A DNA stretch of 64,000 bases. Origin: G963667675 sp965197565 (GTDB lineage: Bacteria > Chloroflexota > Dehalococcoidia > Lucifugimonadales > UBA3495). The stretch spans positions 1,426,001-1,490,000 of the forward strand of contig CBDANK010000004.1 of NCBI GenBank assembly GCA_965197565.1. The letters run 5' to 3'. The notes under the pieces were generated by a model, which made no database searches, was not told where the DNA came from, and was given only the letters and a program-made list of their open reading frames with translations. The translations under genes were made by a program, and so were the position numbers. Positions 26,915 to 35,141 of the stretch are shown here, one piece after another (position 1 is the first letter of the stretch; each line of letters starts with the position of its first letter).

Positions 26915-28081
26915 TTAGCTCTTTTCAAAGGGCAGCAGCGGTATCTCGTGCAACGCTGGCACTACCTCAGTGCCCAAAAGCTCTATCGAGCGCATCACGT
27001 CCTTATGGGGCAAATTTCCGTCACTGCCGATCAAAATAAGGTAGCCTGGGCTGAGCTTTTCCACAGTGGCGGCCAGTTTTCTGGTTACGGTTTCCGGACT
27101 ACCCACCACAATAGCGTTGATGTCCTGTAGCTTCTCGTAGCTGGTCACCGGACCTCCACCTCCGCCAACTCTCCGGGCAGCCATGCCGCTGGCGATACGT
27201 GATTGATAGCCGGGAGGGTCGACGTGTTCCGATGGCCCCCGCATTCGATGGCCCTGGGTCCACAAGAAGCCACGGCCGATCTCTTGGGCCCGCTGGTCGG
27301 TATCCGCCACCAAGGCCCGAATCTGATAGCCGAAGTGCTCCGACCCAGGGGTAAAGCCCACTTCGTGGGCCGTGTCGATGTAGACCTGCTTCAATTCCGT
27401 GGTAAGGTCGATCAACGCTCCCAAATTGATGTAAGCATAGCCGTGGCGCGCCGCCCATATCACGCTTTCCGGGCTGCTGCCGCCAGGGAACCAGACGGGA
27501 GGGTGGGGCTTCTGCATCGGCAGCACCCAAGGATTCACTACACGATAATGGTAGTACTTTCCTTCGTAGCGAAAGGGGCCGGGGGTAGTCCAACACTTGA
27601 TGATCAGATCGTGGGCCTCTTCGAATCTCTCCCGGTTTTCGGTGGGGTCCAGGCCGGCTTGGAGGGTCTCCACCGCACCGCCGCGCACGAACCCGGAGAT
27701 CAATCTCCCTCCGGAGTAGCAGTCCACCATGGCCAACTCCTCCGCTGTCCTGACCGGGTCGGTGATGGGTATGATGTTGCCCAGGATGGCGATGCGGGCC
27801 CTTTTGGTGATCTTGCTAATGACGGCGGCGTCCAGGTTGGCTGAGGGCTTCATGTTCCAGTAAGACGCGTGGTGCTCGTTGGTCATGATCCCATCGATGC
27901 CCACCTCGTCCGCGAAGGCGTACTGCTCATGGTATTGATTGTATAAAGAATGGGCTTTCTCAGGATCGAAATAGGTGTTGGGAAAGTCCAACCGCCCCGA
28001 GTCGTACCCCGCCAGGTTTTCATCGGTTACATGGGTATAGGGTTGCTGGGAGTGAAAGAAAACCTCTACTTGGTCTTTCAT
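26915..28081 (-). CDS. LLM-class flavin-dependent oxidoreductase
   Basis: 388 residues from ATG 28081, which overlaps the TGA of the exonuclease gene (ATGA); the frame extends to 28105 with no better site. Family features: DEVGIDGIMTNEHHASYWNM, AILGNIIPITDPVRTAEELAMVDCYSGGRLISGFVRGG and SPETVTRKLAA. Related to alkanal monooxygenase-like and F420-dependent enzymes. Translational coupling to an exodeoxyribonuclease is probably a chance arrangement. Confidence 0.85.
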   Translation of the reverse strand: MKDQVEVFFHSQQPYTHVTDENLAGYDSGRLDFPNTYFDPEKAHSLYNQYHEQYAFADEVGIDGIMTNEHHASYWNMKPSANLDAAVISKITKRARIAILGNIIPITDPVRTAEELAMVDCYSGGRLISGFVRGGAVETLQAGLDPTENRERFEEAHDLIIKCWTTPGPFRYEGKYYHYRVVNPWVLPMQKPHPPVWFPGGSSPESVIWAARHGYAYINLGALIDLTTELKQVYIDTAHEVGFTPGSEHFGYQIRALVADTDQRAQEIGRGFLWTQGHRMRGPSEHVDPPGYQSRIASGMAARRVGGGGGPVTSYEKLQDINAIVVGSPETVTRKLAATVEKLSPGYLILIGSDGNLPHKDVMRSIELLGTEVVPALHEIPLLPFEKS

Positions 28082-28848
28082 TCGATTTCTATTCCCACCG
28101 GACAATGGTCCGAGCCCATGACGTCGGAAAGAATAAAGGCAGCCTTTACATTACCGGCGAATCCTTGGTTGACGAAAAAGTAATCGATTCTCCAGCCTAC
28201 GTTTCGTTCCCGGGCCCGGCTCATCTGGTCCCAATAAGTGTATTGCTCCGGTTCTTGATTGAACATACGGAGGGTGTCTACATACCCGTGATTCAGAAGC
28301 TGGTCGATCCAGGCCCGTTCCTCTTGCAGAAAGCCGGAGGTGTTTTCGTTGGCCTTGGGTCTCGCTAGGTCAATTTCTTTGTGGGCAGTATTCACATCGC
28401 CGCAAATCACGACGTTTTGGCCCTCTTGCACGATCTTGTCCGCAAACTCAAGGAAAGCATCGTAGAAGTCCATTTTGTACTTGAGCCGCTCTGCCGAAGA
28501 CCTGCCGTTGGGGAAGTACACATTGAGCAAAGCAAACCGGCTGTAGTCGGCGCGGAGGACCCGGCCTTCCTTGGCCAGCGCATCCACATTGAACGACGAC
28601 TCCACTCGCAGCGGCGGAGCCTTGGTGTATATTGCTACGCCACTGTACCCCTTCCTCTCGGCGCAAGAGAAATAGGAATCGTATCCTTCTACTTGCCGGA
28701 AGTTTGCCGACAATTGGTCTTCGGAGATCTTGGTTTCTTGGAGGCAAAGGATGTCGGGACTCTCATCAGCGAACCACTGGGGAAATCCCTTCCGGTGAGC
28801 GGCTCTGAGACCGTTGACGTTCCAGGACAGTATACGGAGCCCGCTCAT
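28078..28848 (-). CDS. xth: Exodeoxyribonuclease III (AP endonuclease family)
   Basis: 256 residues, standard ExoIII length. Conserved EEP-family motifs: LSWNVNGLRAAHRKGF, DILCLQETKISEDQL (metal-binding Glu), VVICGDVNTAHKEIDLARPK (catalytic Asp-x-Asn), GWRIDYFFVN and SDHCPVGIEI (His). It cleaves at abasic sites and removes nucleotides from 3' ends in base-excision repair. It is the first gene of a two-gene unit with the LLM oxidoreductase. Confidence 0.93.
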   Translation of the reverse strand: MSGLRILSWNVNGLRAAHRKGFPQWFADESPDILCLQETKISEDQLSANFRQVEGYDSYFSCAERKGYSGVAIYTKAPPLRVESSFNVDALAKEGRVLRADYSRFALLNVYFPNGRSSAERLKYKMDFYDAFLEFADKIVQEGQNVVICGDVNTAHKEIDLARPKANENTSGFLQEERAWIDQLLNHGYVDTLRMFNQEPEQYTYWDQMSRARERNVGWRIDYFFVNQGFAGNVKAAFILSDVMGSDHCPVGIEIE

Positions 28849-29085
28849 TTCGGTCCTTTCCTTAGGCTAGATATGAGGCGGATCATTGACTGCGTCGAAG
28901 GCTGGCCGACTTGGACCGAGCTATCAAAGAAGAACTCCTTGGACACTGGATTGGCTGAATAGTAATCCAACGGCTATATCCGCCCGCCGCAGGCTGTTGG
29001 TATTATACGATATAGGGTGTGGCCAGTCCGCCGTCAGTAGAATACAGGCTGCCGACGCAATCCGCAACCTGAGCAAGCCATCAGT

Positions 29086-29175
29086 CAGGGCAATCGCATT
29101 TAAAGCCGACCCGACAAAATTGCTTCGCGCCCGGCTCCCAACCATACGCGTTATCCGTAAAACGCGATTGCCCTG
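29086..29175. repeat. Short inverted-repeat element with CAGGG ends
   Basis: CAGGGCAATCGC and its exact complement (29164-29175) bound 90 bp. The ends resemble those of the CAGGG elements at 24351 and 29186. I cannot find a target duplication, so this is the least certain of the group. Confidence 0.5.
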
Positions 29176-29185
29176 AGAGTAGAAG

Positions 29186-29417
29186 CAGGGCTTTTCCAAA
29201 GTCTCTCATTGTCACCCCCGGCCTACGCCGGGGCAGGCTCTGAGCCACTCTGCCATGTCACCCTGAGCCTTTCGACTAGGCTCAAGATAAACTCAGCGAG
29301 GGGTCTAAAGCTCTTGACTGCATTCTCTTTCTTAGGTACTCGGACCAGGTTCTTGCTGAAAGTTTAGATTCTTCGCCTACGGCTCAGAATGACATTTTCG
29401 AGAATGAAAAGGCCCTG
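29186..29417. repeat. MITE-like element with CAGGG ends and 10-bp target duplication
   Basis: 232 bp beginning CAGGGCTTTTC and ending GAAAAGGCCCTG, flanked by exact AGAGTAGAAG copies (29176-29185 and 29418-29427). The interior (GTCATTGT..., CAGAATGACATT) is similar in style to the element at 23385. Another element is inserted directly at its right flank. Confidence 0.75.
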
Positions 29418-29427
29418 AGAGTAGAAG

Positions 29428-29529
29428 GTGACTGTTCAGATTTGAGGGGAATCGGTCCTTCGACTCCGCTGCGCTGCGCTCAGGATGAGCGGTTCCCTGT
29501 CAGTACGCTTACCAACTCTGAACACTTAC
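29428..29529. repeat. MITE-like element, GTAACTGTTCAG family, copy 2
   Basis: 102 bp, the same length as the copy at 24545 and nearly identical inside, with slightly diverged ends (GTGACTGTTCAG; CTGAACACTTAC). It is flanked by AGTAGAAG on both sides (29420-29427 and 29530-29537), an exact 8-bp target duplication within the older duplication of the CAGGG element. Confidence 0.8.
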
Positions 29530-29632
29530 AGTAGAAGCCTTTGACTTGGCTGCGGCAACCATGTAGCATACGCTGGGCGTCACAACAACGTGGCGGCCTG
29601 TGTACAGAGCCATTCGCCCCGGAGACCAAACC

Positions 29633-31930
29633 ATGACTCTGCAAGGCCCGCAAGAACCGGCATCTCCCTTGACTGGGCCTGCTATCGTTCCCGCATTTGA
29701 AAAGGAACTGGACCAGTTGGTCGCCCTCGCGAAAAAGGGTCACCAACCAACCAGCCGGCTCTATAACCCCTCCAACGACTGGCTCATCAGCCAGATGCGA
29801 ATCCTGCAAGATTTGCCCCTTGCCGAGCAGGAACGGCTGTTGGCGGAGGCCAAGGCGGTCAGCCAGGAGGCCGAGGCGGCCAATGCCGCGGGAAAGGCGG
29901 CGGCGCGGGCTTGGCCTGATGTGGCCGTTCGCTTGGATACCGGAGGATTGGGCTGCTTCAGCCAGCTAGGAGTGGTCCGCCGGCCCGATCTCACCCAATA
30001 TTTCGTCGATGGATTCACCAAGAACCGGGACGCACTGGCTTTCAGCGAGGAGAATCAGGCCCTATTTGCCGAGGTCTTTAGGTATATCAACAGCTACATG
30101 GAGCGGCAGTTCGAGTCGGGAGAGACTATCATCCAGTCAGACAGACAGGTCGCGGATGCCCCGGGACGCTCCTTCCACGCTCGACAACTCCTGTTCGGAG
30201 TCCGTTATCTTCAGATACCTCTCATGTGGCGCCAGCTTACATTCGACCTACCCAGAGACCAACGCCGCCAAGAACCAAACATCCTTGAGGTCTCAATTCC
30301 CCACTGGCTTGACGACCTAGGCCTACCGGAAGACCTGAAGAACCGTGTCAGGGCTGCCGGCATAACCAAATTAGTATTCAAGGCCCCCACCAAGGGTTTG
30401 TCTCTCCACTTGGGGTTCGACTATGTCGGCGAACACAAGATGGGGCCGCTGTCCATCGCCATGTTCTTGGTGAAACGGATAGACGGGTTGGCGGTCCAGG
30501 CCGCCCTGAGCATGGCCCGGGTCAAGACTCTCGCCGGGGCGGTCAAAAACACTGCGATGGTGACCATAGGCCCCTCCCTCCACGGCAAGAGCACCCTGAC
30601 CATTATGATCGAACTGGCCAACAGCGAGTTGAGCCGGCATCTGGGCTTGGCCCAAGACCCCGAAGAAGGGGTCTATCCCATGAACGACGACATAGTGCTG
30701 CTTCAACCCTTGGCGCAACCCATTGAGACCACGCGGCAAGGGAATGTGGTCACTATCCCTTATGGCATCGACGGCACGGAAAACAATTTCTACGCCATGC
30801 CCTTCGGCCTCGATGCGGAAGAGGACCCAATCACCTTCGAAGCGATCCGGGGCACCGACGAGGCCCCTAACACTGAAGAGGTCCTGGAAAATGTGCCGCT
30901 CAACCTGGATGAAGGCGTTGGGACGCCCAATTTTCTCTCCAACCCGGTACGCAATATGCGAGTAACTTTATCCCGCTCTCGACTCATCGCCAGAAAGGGG
31001 GCCCGACACCTGATCGAAGCCATCACCGACGGGCGGCAGACCGACTCCGTTCACGTGCCTATGGAGAACACCGACCGGGTGTTCTGGCAAGCAGTGATGC
31101 GGCAGAATACAATCATACCCCCACTGAGGCGGATTACACTGAATCAGTACATCCGGATATTGATGTACGGGGAAGCCGTACAGATGGGGGCGGCCGTCGG
31201 CGCCATAGGCAGACCTTACGTGGAATACTTCTCCGACCCTTTCATCATCGGGTTGGAGGACGACAACGCCAACTTGATGTACCACATATTGCAGGAATTG
31301 GAACAAGGCGGTTTGCCCCAGGAGTATTACGTGTTCAACACCGGAGGCGTGGGGGCAGACAGCAATGATGAGGCCAGCGGCCCCTTGTACAAGAAGATAC
31401 CCAGAGAGCTAACCATGATGTTGCAAGAGGCGCTGCTTCGGGAAGCGGTAAAGTTCGAACACGACTCCGCATTGGGTTCAGATATTGCCGTAGCCATCGT
31501 AGACCACCAAGGGCGCGAAGTATTGGACCTTAGGTCCGATTGGCTGCCCAAAGACATCTACGGTGAACAGTATTACAAAAAGCGAATGGTGGAGTTGAGC
31601 CGAAGACGTTACTACAGCCGGAACGCCGAGGACAAAGCGGGCATTCTGCGCTATACCAAGGTCTCCAACGACATCTATGACCTCCGGGACATTCCTGCTC
31701 CCAACAGCGAGCGAGAGCTGGCCTGGCTCCTGTCCTTTTACTGGAATGTGGACCAAGCCTACAACTCCCTGAGCGAACTTTTACTGCACCTTGGCGAAGG
31801 CAAACGTCCCGAGACCCCGGTGACGCAGCAGTTGGAAAAGATGTACGACGCCGGTGTGGCCCAGGGTCTTGAATTGAATGACGAGGGCCGGAAAGCGTTG
31901 CGTGGTCTGGGGATCGAAAAAGCCGGCTAA
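29633..31930 (+). CDS. Divergent PEP-carboxykinase-like P-loop protein
   Basis: 765 residues from ATG 29633 (GGAG eight bases before it). A P-loop of the PEPCK type (TIGPSLHGKSTLTIMIE) lies near residue 325, an Asp-Asp segment (YPMNDDIVLLQPL) follows at a kinase-2-like spacing, and NTGGVGADSNDEASGPLYKK plus HDSALGSDIAVAIVD resemble the C-terminal PEPCK region. ATP-dependent PEPCK is usually about 530-540 residues; here a ~250-residue N-terminal part of unknown type is added. I infer a nucleotide-dependent kinase or carboxykinase, but cannot confirm that the oxaloacetate-binding residues are kept. Confidence 0.55.
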   Translation: MTLQGPQEPASPLTGPAIVPAFEKELDQLVALAKKGHQPTSRLYNPSNDWLISQMRILQDLPLAEQERLLAEAKAVSQEAEAANAAGKAAARAWPDVAVRLDTGGLGCFSQLGVVRRPDLTQYFVDGFTKNRDALAFSEENQALFAEVFRYINSYMERQFESGETIIQSDRQVADAPGRSFHARQLLFGVRYLQIPLMWRQLTFDLPRDQRRQEPNILEVSIPHWLDDLGLPEDLKNRVRAAGITKLVFKAPTKGLSLHLGFDYVGEHKMGPLSIAMFLVKRIDGLAVQAALSMARVKTLAGAVKNTAMVTIGPSLHGKSTLTIMIELANSELSRHLGLAQDPEEGVYPMNDDIVLLQPLAQPIETTRQGNVVTIPYGIDGTENNFYAMPFGLDAEEDPITFEAIRGTDEAPNTEEVLENVPLNLDEGVGTPNFLSNPVRNMRVTLSRSRLIARKGARHLIEAITDGRQTDSVHVPMENTDRVFWQAVMRQNTIIPPLRRITLNQYIRILMYGEAVQMGAAVGAIGRPYVEYFSDPFIIGLEDDNANLMYHILQELEQGGLPQEYYVFNTGGVGADSNDEASGPLYKKIPRELTMMLQEALLREAVKFEHDSALGSDIAVAIVDHQGREVLDLRSDWLPKDIYGEQYYKKRMVELSRRRYYSRNAEDKAGILRYTKVSNDIYDLRDIPAPNSERELAWLLSFYWNVDQAYNSLSELLLHLGEGKRPETPVTQQLEKMYDAGVAQGLELNDEGRKALRGLGIEKAG

Positions 31931-32010
31931 AAGCCTCAAGGCATAGCGGCCAGGCCGCCACGGAGTGGATTCCGTCTTGCCCCGCCACAAGCAACCATGA
32001 ATGCTAGAGA

Positions 32011-33030
32011 TTAACGCCTGTACTCATCGCCGCAGTCCCCGATCCGATGATACAAATTGCGGGACTTGGCAAGGACCTCCTCTACCAAGTCCAAGTCATC
32101 ACCATCCAAGGCAAAGTCAAATACTCGTAGGTTGCTCTCCCGGTTATCCGATACACCCAGCCGCGCTCCGATTATAACCCCCGCAACCACGGGGCGGTCC
32201 AAGACGTACCGCACAGCGACGTTGGCCGAGCTGACTTCGTGTTTGTCAGCAATCCGTTTGAGAGTTGCCAGCAACTCTTGAAATAAGTCCCATCCTCCCC
32301 ACAAATCAATCATTTGTTTATATTTCCTCAAGCTGGCGGTGTTCAACGCTTGGTGGCTAGGCTCGGATAGACCCATATATTTGTCAGATAGCAGCCCTCC
32401 GCACAGCGTCCCGTAAGCAAGAAGGCGAATGTCGTGCTCCCGGCAATATTGGGCCATCTGTACTTCGGGCCTACGGTCTATCAACGAAAACTGGACCTGG
32501 TTGGATACCACCTCGAAACCCTGCTCAACGATGCGCTTCAGGCGCTGGGTATCGAAGTTGGTCAAGCCCAAGTACTTGATCTTGCCGCCGCGGCGCAGTT
32601 TGGATAGGTGGGCCAGTGCCTGTAAGTAGTTTTCATCGCTATAATCCCACCAGTGAAACTGCAACAGGTCTATGGATTCGACATCCATCCGGCGCAACGA
32701 CAGGTCCACGTTCGCCTCGACTAGTTTCTCAGTCATCGGTCCGGGCCTGGGCACCCATTTGGTGAATGCCTGAATGCCGGAGGCTGCATCCTTGCCTCGG
32801 GAACTCGCCAACCGGCGTCTGAATTCGCCGATAAAATCCTCGGCCGGACCGTAATGGTCAGCAAGGTCCCAAGTAATTAGTCCGGAATCCAGGTAGCTGA
32901 ACATGCTCTGTACGGCCGCATCGGGTTCGATGTAGCCGTGAGCACCGGACATCTGCCACATACCATTCAGGAGGCGGCAAATACTTAGGTCCTGGGTGAA
33001 CTGGAAGTAGCTCTCTTCGGGCAGTTTCAT
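32011..33030 (-). CDS. Aldo/keto reductase
   Basis: 339 residues with the (beta/alpha)8 AKR pattern: GLITWDLADHYGPAEDFIGEF carries the catalytic Asp and Tyr, IQAFTKWVPRP the Lys, LLQFHWWDYSD the His region, and RRGGKIKYLGLTNFD plus VVSNQVQFSLIDRRPE the usual AKR blocks. NADPH-dependent reduction of a carbonyl is likely. It is convergent with the PEPCK-like gene and 45 nt downstream of the Rieske gene on the same strand. Confidence 0.87.
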   Translation of the reverse strand: MKLPEESYFQFTQDLSICRLLNGMWQMSGAHGYIEPDAAVQSMFSYLDSGLITWDLADHYGPAEDFIGEFRRRLASSRGKDAASGIQAFTKWVPRPGPMTEKLVEANVDLSLRRMDVESIDLLQFHWWDYSDENYLQALAHLSKLRRGGKIKYLGLTNFDTQRLKRIVEQGFEVVSNQVQFSLIDRRPEVQMAQYCREHDIRLLAYGTLCGGLLSDKYMGLSEPSHQALNTASLRKYKQMIDLWGGWDLFQELLATLKRIADKHEVSSANVAVRYVLDRPVVAGVIIGARLGVSDNRESNLRVFDFALDGDDLDLVEEVLAKSRNLYHRIGDCGDEYRR

Positions 33031-33075
33031 TAGCCTCCGAGACCCTTTGCGCCAAGGGCACGTTAGCAGGCCCGC

Positions 33076-34347
33076 CTAGGCGGGGTACATCTCCGCCAAC
33101 AACTCATCACGCCACTTGGCGCCGACGGGCAAGACTTTATCGATGGCCCTCAGATTATAGTAGCTGGGTTTGACACCTGGCGGGTCGCCGCCGTCGGCTA
33201 CAGTGTCAGCCGCTTGGAGCAGAAGACGCCGGGCGTGGACGATGGCCATGTCGCTGTTGGACAAACTCTCTTTGGTCCGGTCGACGATGCGGCCCATGCT
33301 CTCCTGCACCGCTTGGTCCTGATTGTTTATGCCTTCGATGCCGGTGAAGGTCTCGGTCTTCTGGACCTCCCGGTCTATTAGCCAATCGTTTTGTTTGTTG
33401 CGGATGTTCCGAAAATCCGGCAGCAGATTACCCGGAGCCCTACCCAGGGTCCGCTCTTCTCGCTCAGCCTGGGTCAGGGCCTTGTCGCCAAAGCTATAGG
33501 ACCAGTTGTACACCATACAGTTTTCATCGTCCATGGGGACCCACATGTGGCCCGCTATGATGGTCCTGGGCGGCTGACCTTTGAAACCGTACTGCTGGGG
33601 CCGGATTTGGGTGAAAGGCATTATGTAATGGTAGGTCCGCACAAAGCTTCCTTGCTCTCCAAGGTTCCGTATGCCTACGTATCGATAGCCATAGTCGGTA
33701 CGGTCCACTTCCAGGGTTGGCGTTCCGCCGGTGACGAATTCCGTAGACTGGCCGATGCCTGCTCTGGTGGTGCTATCGCTTATGGTCCGGTGCAAGATCG
33801 GCGCATGAGCTGTATCGATGCCCCCCTCCAGAGCCTGGAGCCAGTTGCACTCCTGCCAATTCTTGGACACCTGCCGGTGTGTCTCCGCCGTCTGGGTCCA
33901 CTCGAACTTGGGGTGCGCCGGCGTCCGGTCCGCCGGGCCCATATAGGCCCAGACGATACCGGCAAGCTCCAAGACCGGGTAGGCCGTCAGTTTGACCTTC
34001 GTCTTGTAGTCGCTCTCCAGGGACTCGTTCATCATGTCAACGCAATTGCCGTCAACGTCGTACTTCCACCCGTGGTAAACGCAGCGTAGACCGCACTCCT
34101 CATTGCGGCCCAAGAACAGGGAGGCCAAGCGATGGGCGCAGAACTCCTCCAGCAAGCCTATCCGCCCGCTGCTGTCTCGAAAGGCCACTAGTTGCTCCCC
34201 AAGAAGCCTAACCCGCACCGGAGGACAGTCGGGCTGCGGTATCTCCGAAGACAAAAGCGCCGGCACCCAATAGCGGCGCATCACTTCCCCCATGGGAGTA
34301 CCAGGGTTGGTCCGGGTCAGAATTTCGTTCTCTTCGCGGGTAACCAT
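33076..34347 (-). CDS. Rieske non-heme iron oxygenase, large subunit
   Basis: 423 residues. The Rieske [2Fe-2S] ligands are in EEFCAHRLASL (C-x-H) and LRCVYHGWKYDVDG (C-x2-H). The mononuclear iron site is suggested by GIDTAHAPILH (Asp and two His) in the catalytic domain. The layout is close to phthalate 4,5-dioxygenase and vanillate O-demethylase oxygenases. No ferredoxin or reductase partner lies next to it; electrons may come from elsewhere. AGGAGG is ten bases before the ATG. It probably oxidises an aromatic or methoxylated substrate. Confidence 0.88.
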   Translation of the reverse strand: MVTREENEILTRTNPGTPMGEVMRRYWVPALLSSEIPQPDCPPVRVRLLGEQLVAFRDSSGRIGLLEEFCAHRLASLFLGRNEECGLRCVYHGWKYDVDGNCVDMMNESLESDYKTKVKLTAYPVLELAGIVWAYMGPADRTPAHPKFEWTQTAETHRQVSKNWQECNWLQALEGGIDTAHAPILHRTISDSTTRAGIGQSTEFVTGGTPTLEVDRTDYGYRYVGIRNLGEQGSFVRTYHYIMPFTQIRPQQYGFKGQPPRTIIAGHMWVPMDDENCMVYNWSYSFGDKALTQAEREERTLGRAPGNLLPDFRNIRNKQNDWLIDREVQKTETFTGIEGINNQDQAVQESMGRIVDRTKESLSNSDMAIVHARRLLLQAADTVADGGDPPGVKPSYYNLRAIDKVLPVGAKWRDELLAEMYPA

Positions 34348-34393
34348 CGGCGCTCGTCCTCCTATGAGGCAGTGTTTAGAGAAGGATTCATCT

Positions 34394-35050
34394 TCACGGC
34401 TCGCTGCGGTCCCAGCCGTCTACGGCCCAGTAACCTACCCTGGGCAGGTCCACGGCCGCGGTAAGGCCTTGAGCCCGCTTGAGGCGCTGGATGTTGTATA
34501 GGTGAGTGATTTCCTCAAAGTAGATATGTCTTATGGACGCCTCAAGGGTCATGGCCTCTTTATTCGGCTCTCCGGATACAGTGAACCCGGTGGAGTGGGC
34601 TTTCAACATCAGGTCCCATTGAGGGGACATGTCCATATGGTAGGTGTGACTCCTGAGAAAACCGACCTCCCGGTCGGCCAGTACCCGGCGAGCCAGGTTT
34701 ATGCCGCCCAGTAGTTGCTCCATGATAACTGGCAGGTCCCAGTATTGGTTTTCGTCCATGCGGCGGTCGAAGTCCGATTGGGCTATGCCCTGTACATCCC
34801 GCACCCCGTGGCCGCCATCCGGAAACAGGGCGTCGCCCCACCGGAGCAGCAGCCACCGATAGATCAACGACGCCATGTGGCTCAGTTGGCGTCGAATGCT
34901 CCAAGCACTCCACTCCCAACGGTCGGAAGTGAAGTCAAGCTCCTGATCCGATAAGCCCTGGACTTCGGAAGCGATGAGGTCGTATAACGTTTCGTACTCG
35001 GGGAACAGGGCGCTCCCCGGGGAACTGTCGGCAATGGACTGCTGGGGCAT
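34394..35050 (-). CDS. DinB-like four-helix metal-binding protein
   Basis: 218 residues of the DinB/YfiT-like superfamily. A typical first block (SIRRQLSHMASLIYRWLL) contains one metal His, and the C-terminal block (SIRHIYFEEITHLYNIQRLK) supplies the others. The family includes thiol transferases and many of unknown function. GGGAGG precedes the ATG. It sits between the OYE and the Rieske gene in the same direction and could belong to the same catabolic unit. Confidence 0.7.
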   Translation of the reverse strand: MPQQSIADSSPGSALFPEYETLYDLIASEVQGLSDQELDFTSDRWEWSAWSIRRQLSHMASLIYRWLLLRWGDALFPDGGHGVRDVQGIAQSDFDRRMDENQYWDLPVIMEQLLGGINLARRVLADREVGFLRSHTYHMDMSPQWDLMLKAHSTGFTVSGEPNKEAMTLEASIRHIYFEEITHLYNIQRLKRAQGLTAAVDLPRVGYWAVDGWDRSEP

Positions 35051-35141
35051 CAGGATCCTCCCATCAACTATTAGTTATGCACTTCCCACGAAGCGCGGCT
35101 TCCGCAACCGACACCTCAGTAGAAACAAATAGAAAGGCGCA

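Larger units (their letters stand above)
28849..29632. other. Intergenic stretch filled with nested MITE-like elements
   Basis: Apart from the repeats listed separately I see no gene. A 96-codon frame at 28886-29176 has no recognisable sequence and runs into an inverted repeat, so I do not call it. Confidence 0.5.

Noticed and set aside
28886..29176. 96-codon plus-strand frame
   Set aside because: No motif, and its end lies inside an inverted-repeat element.
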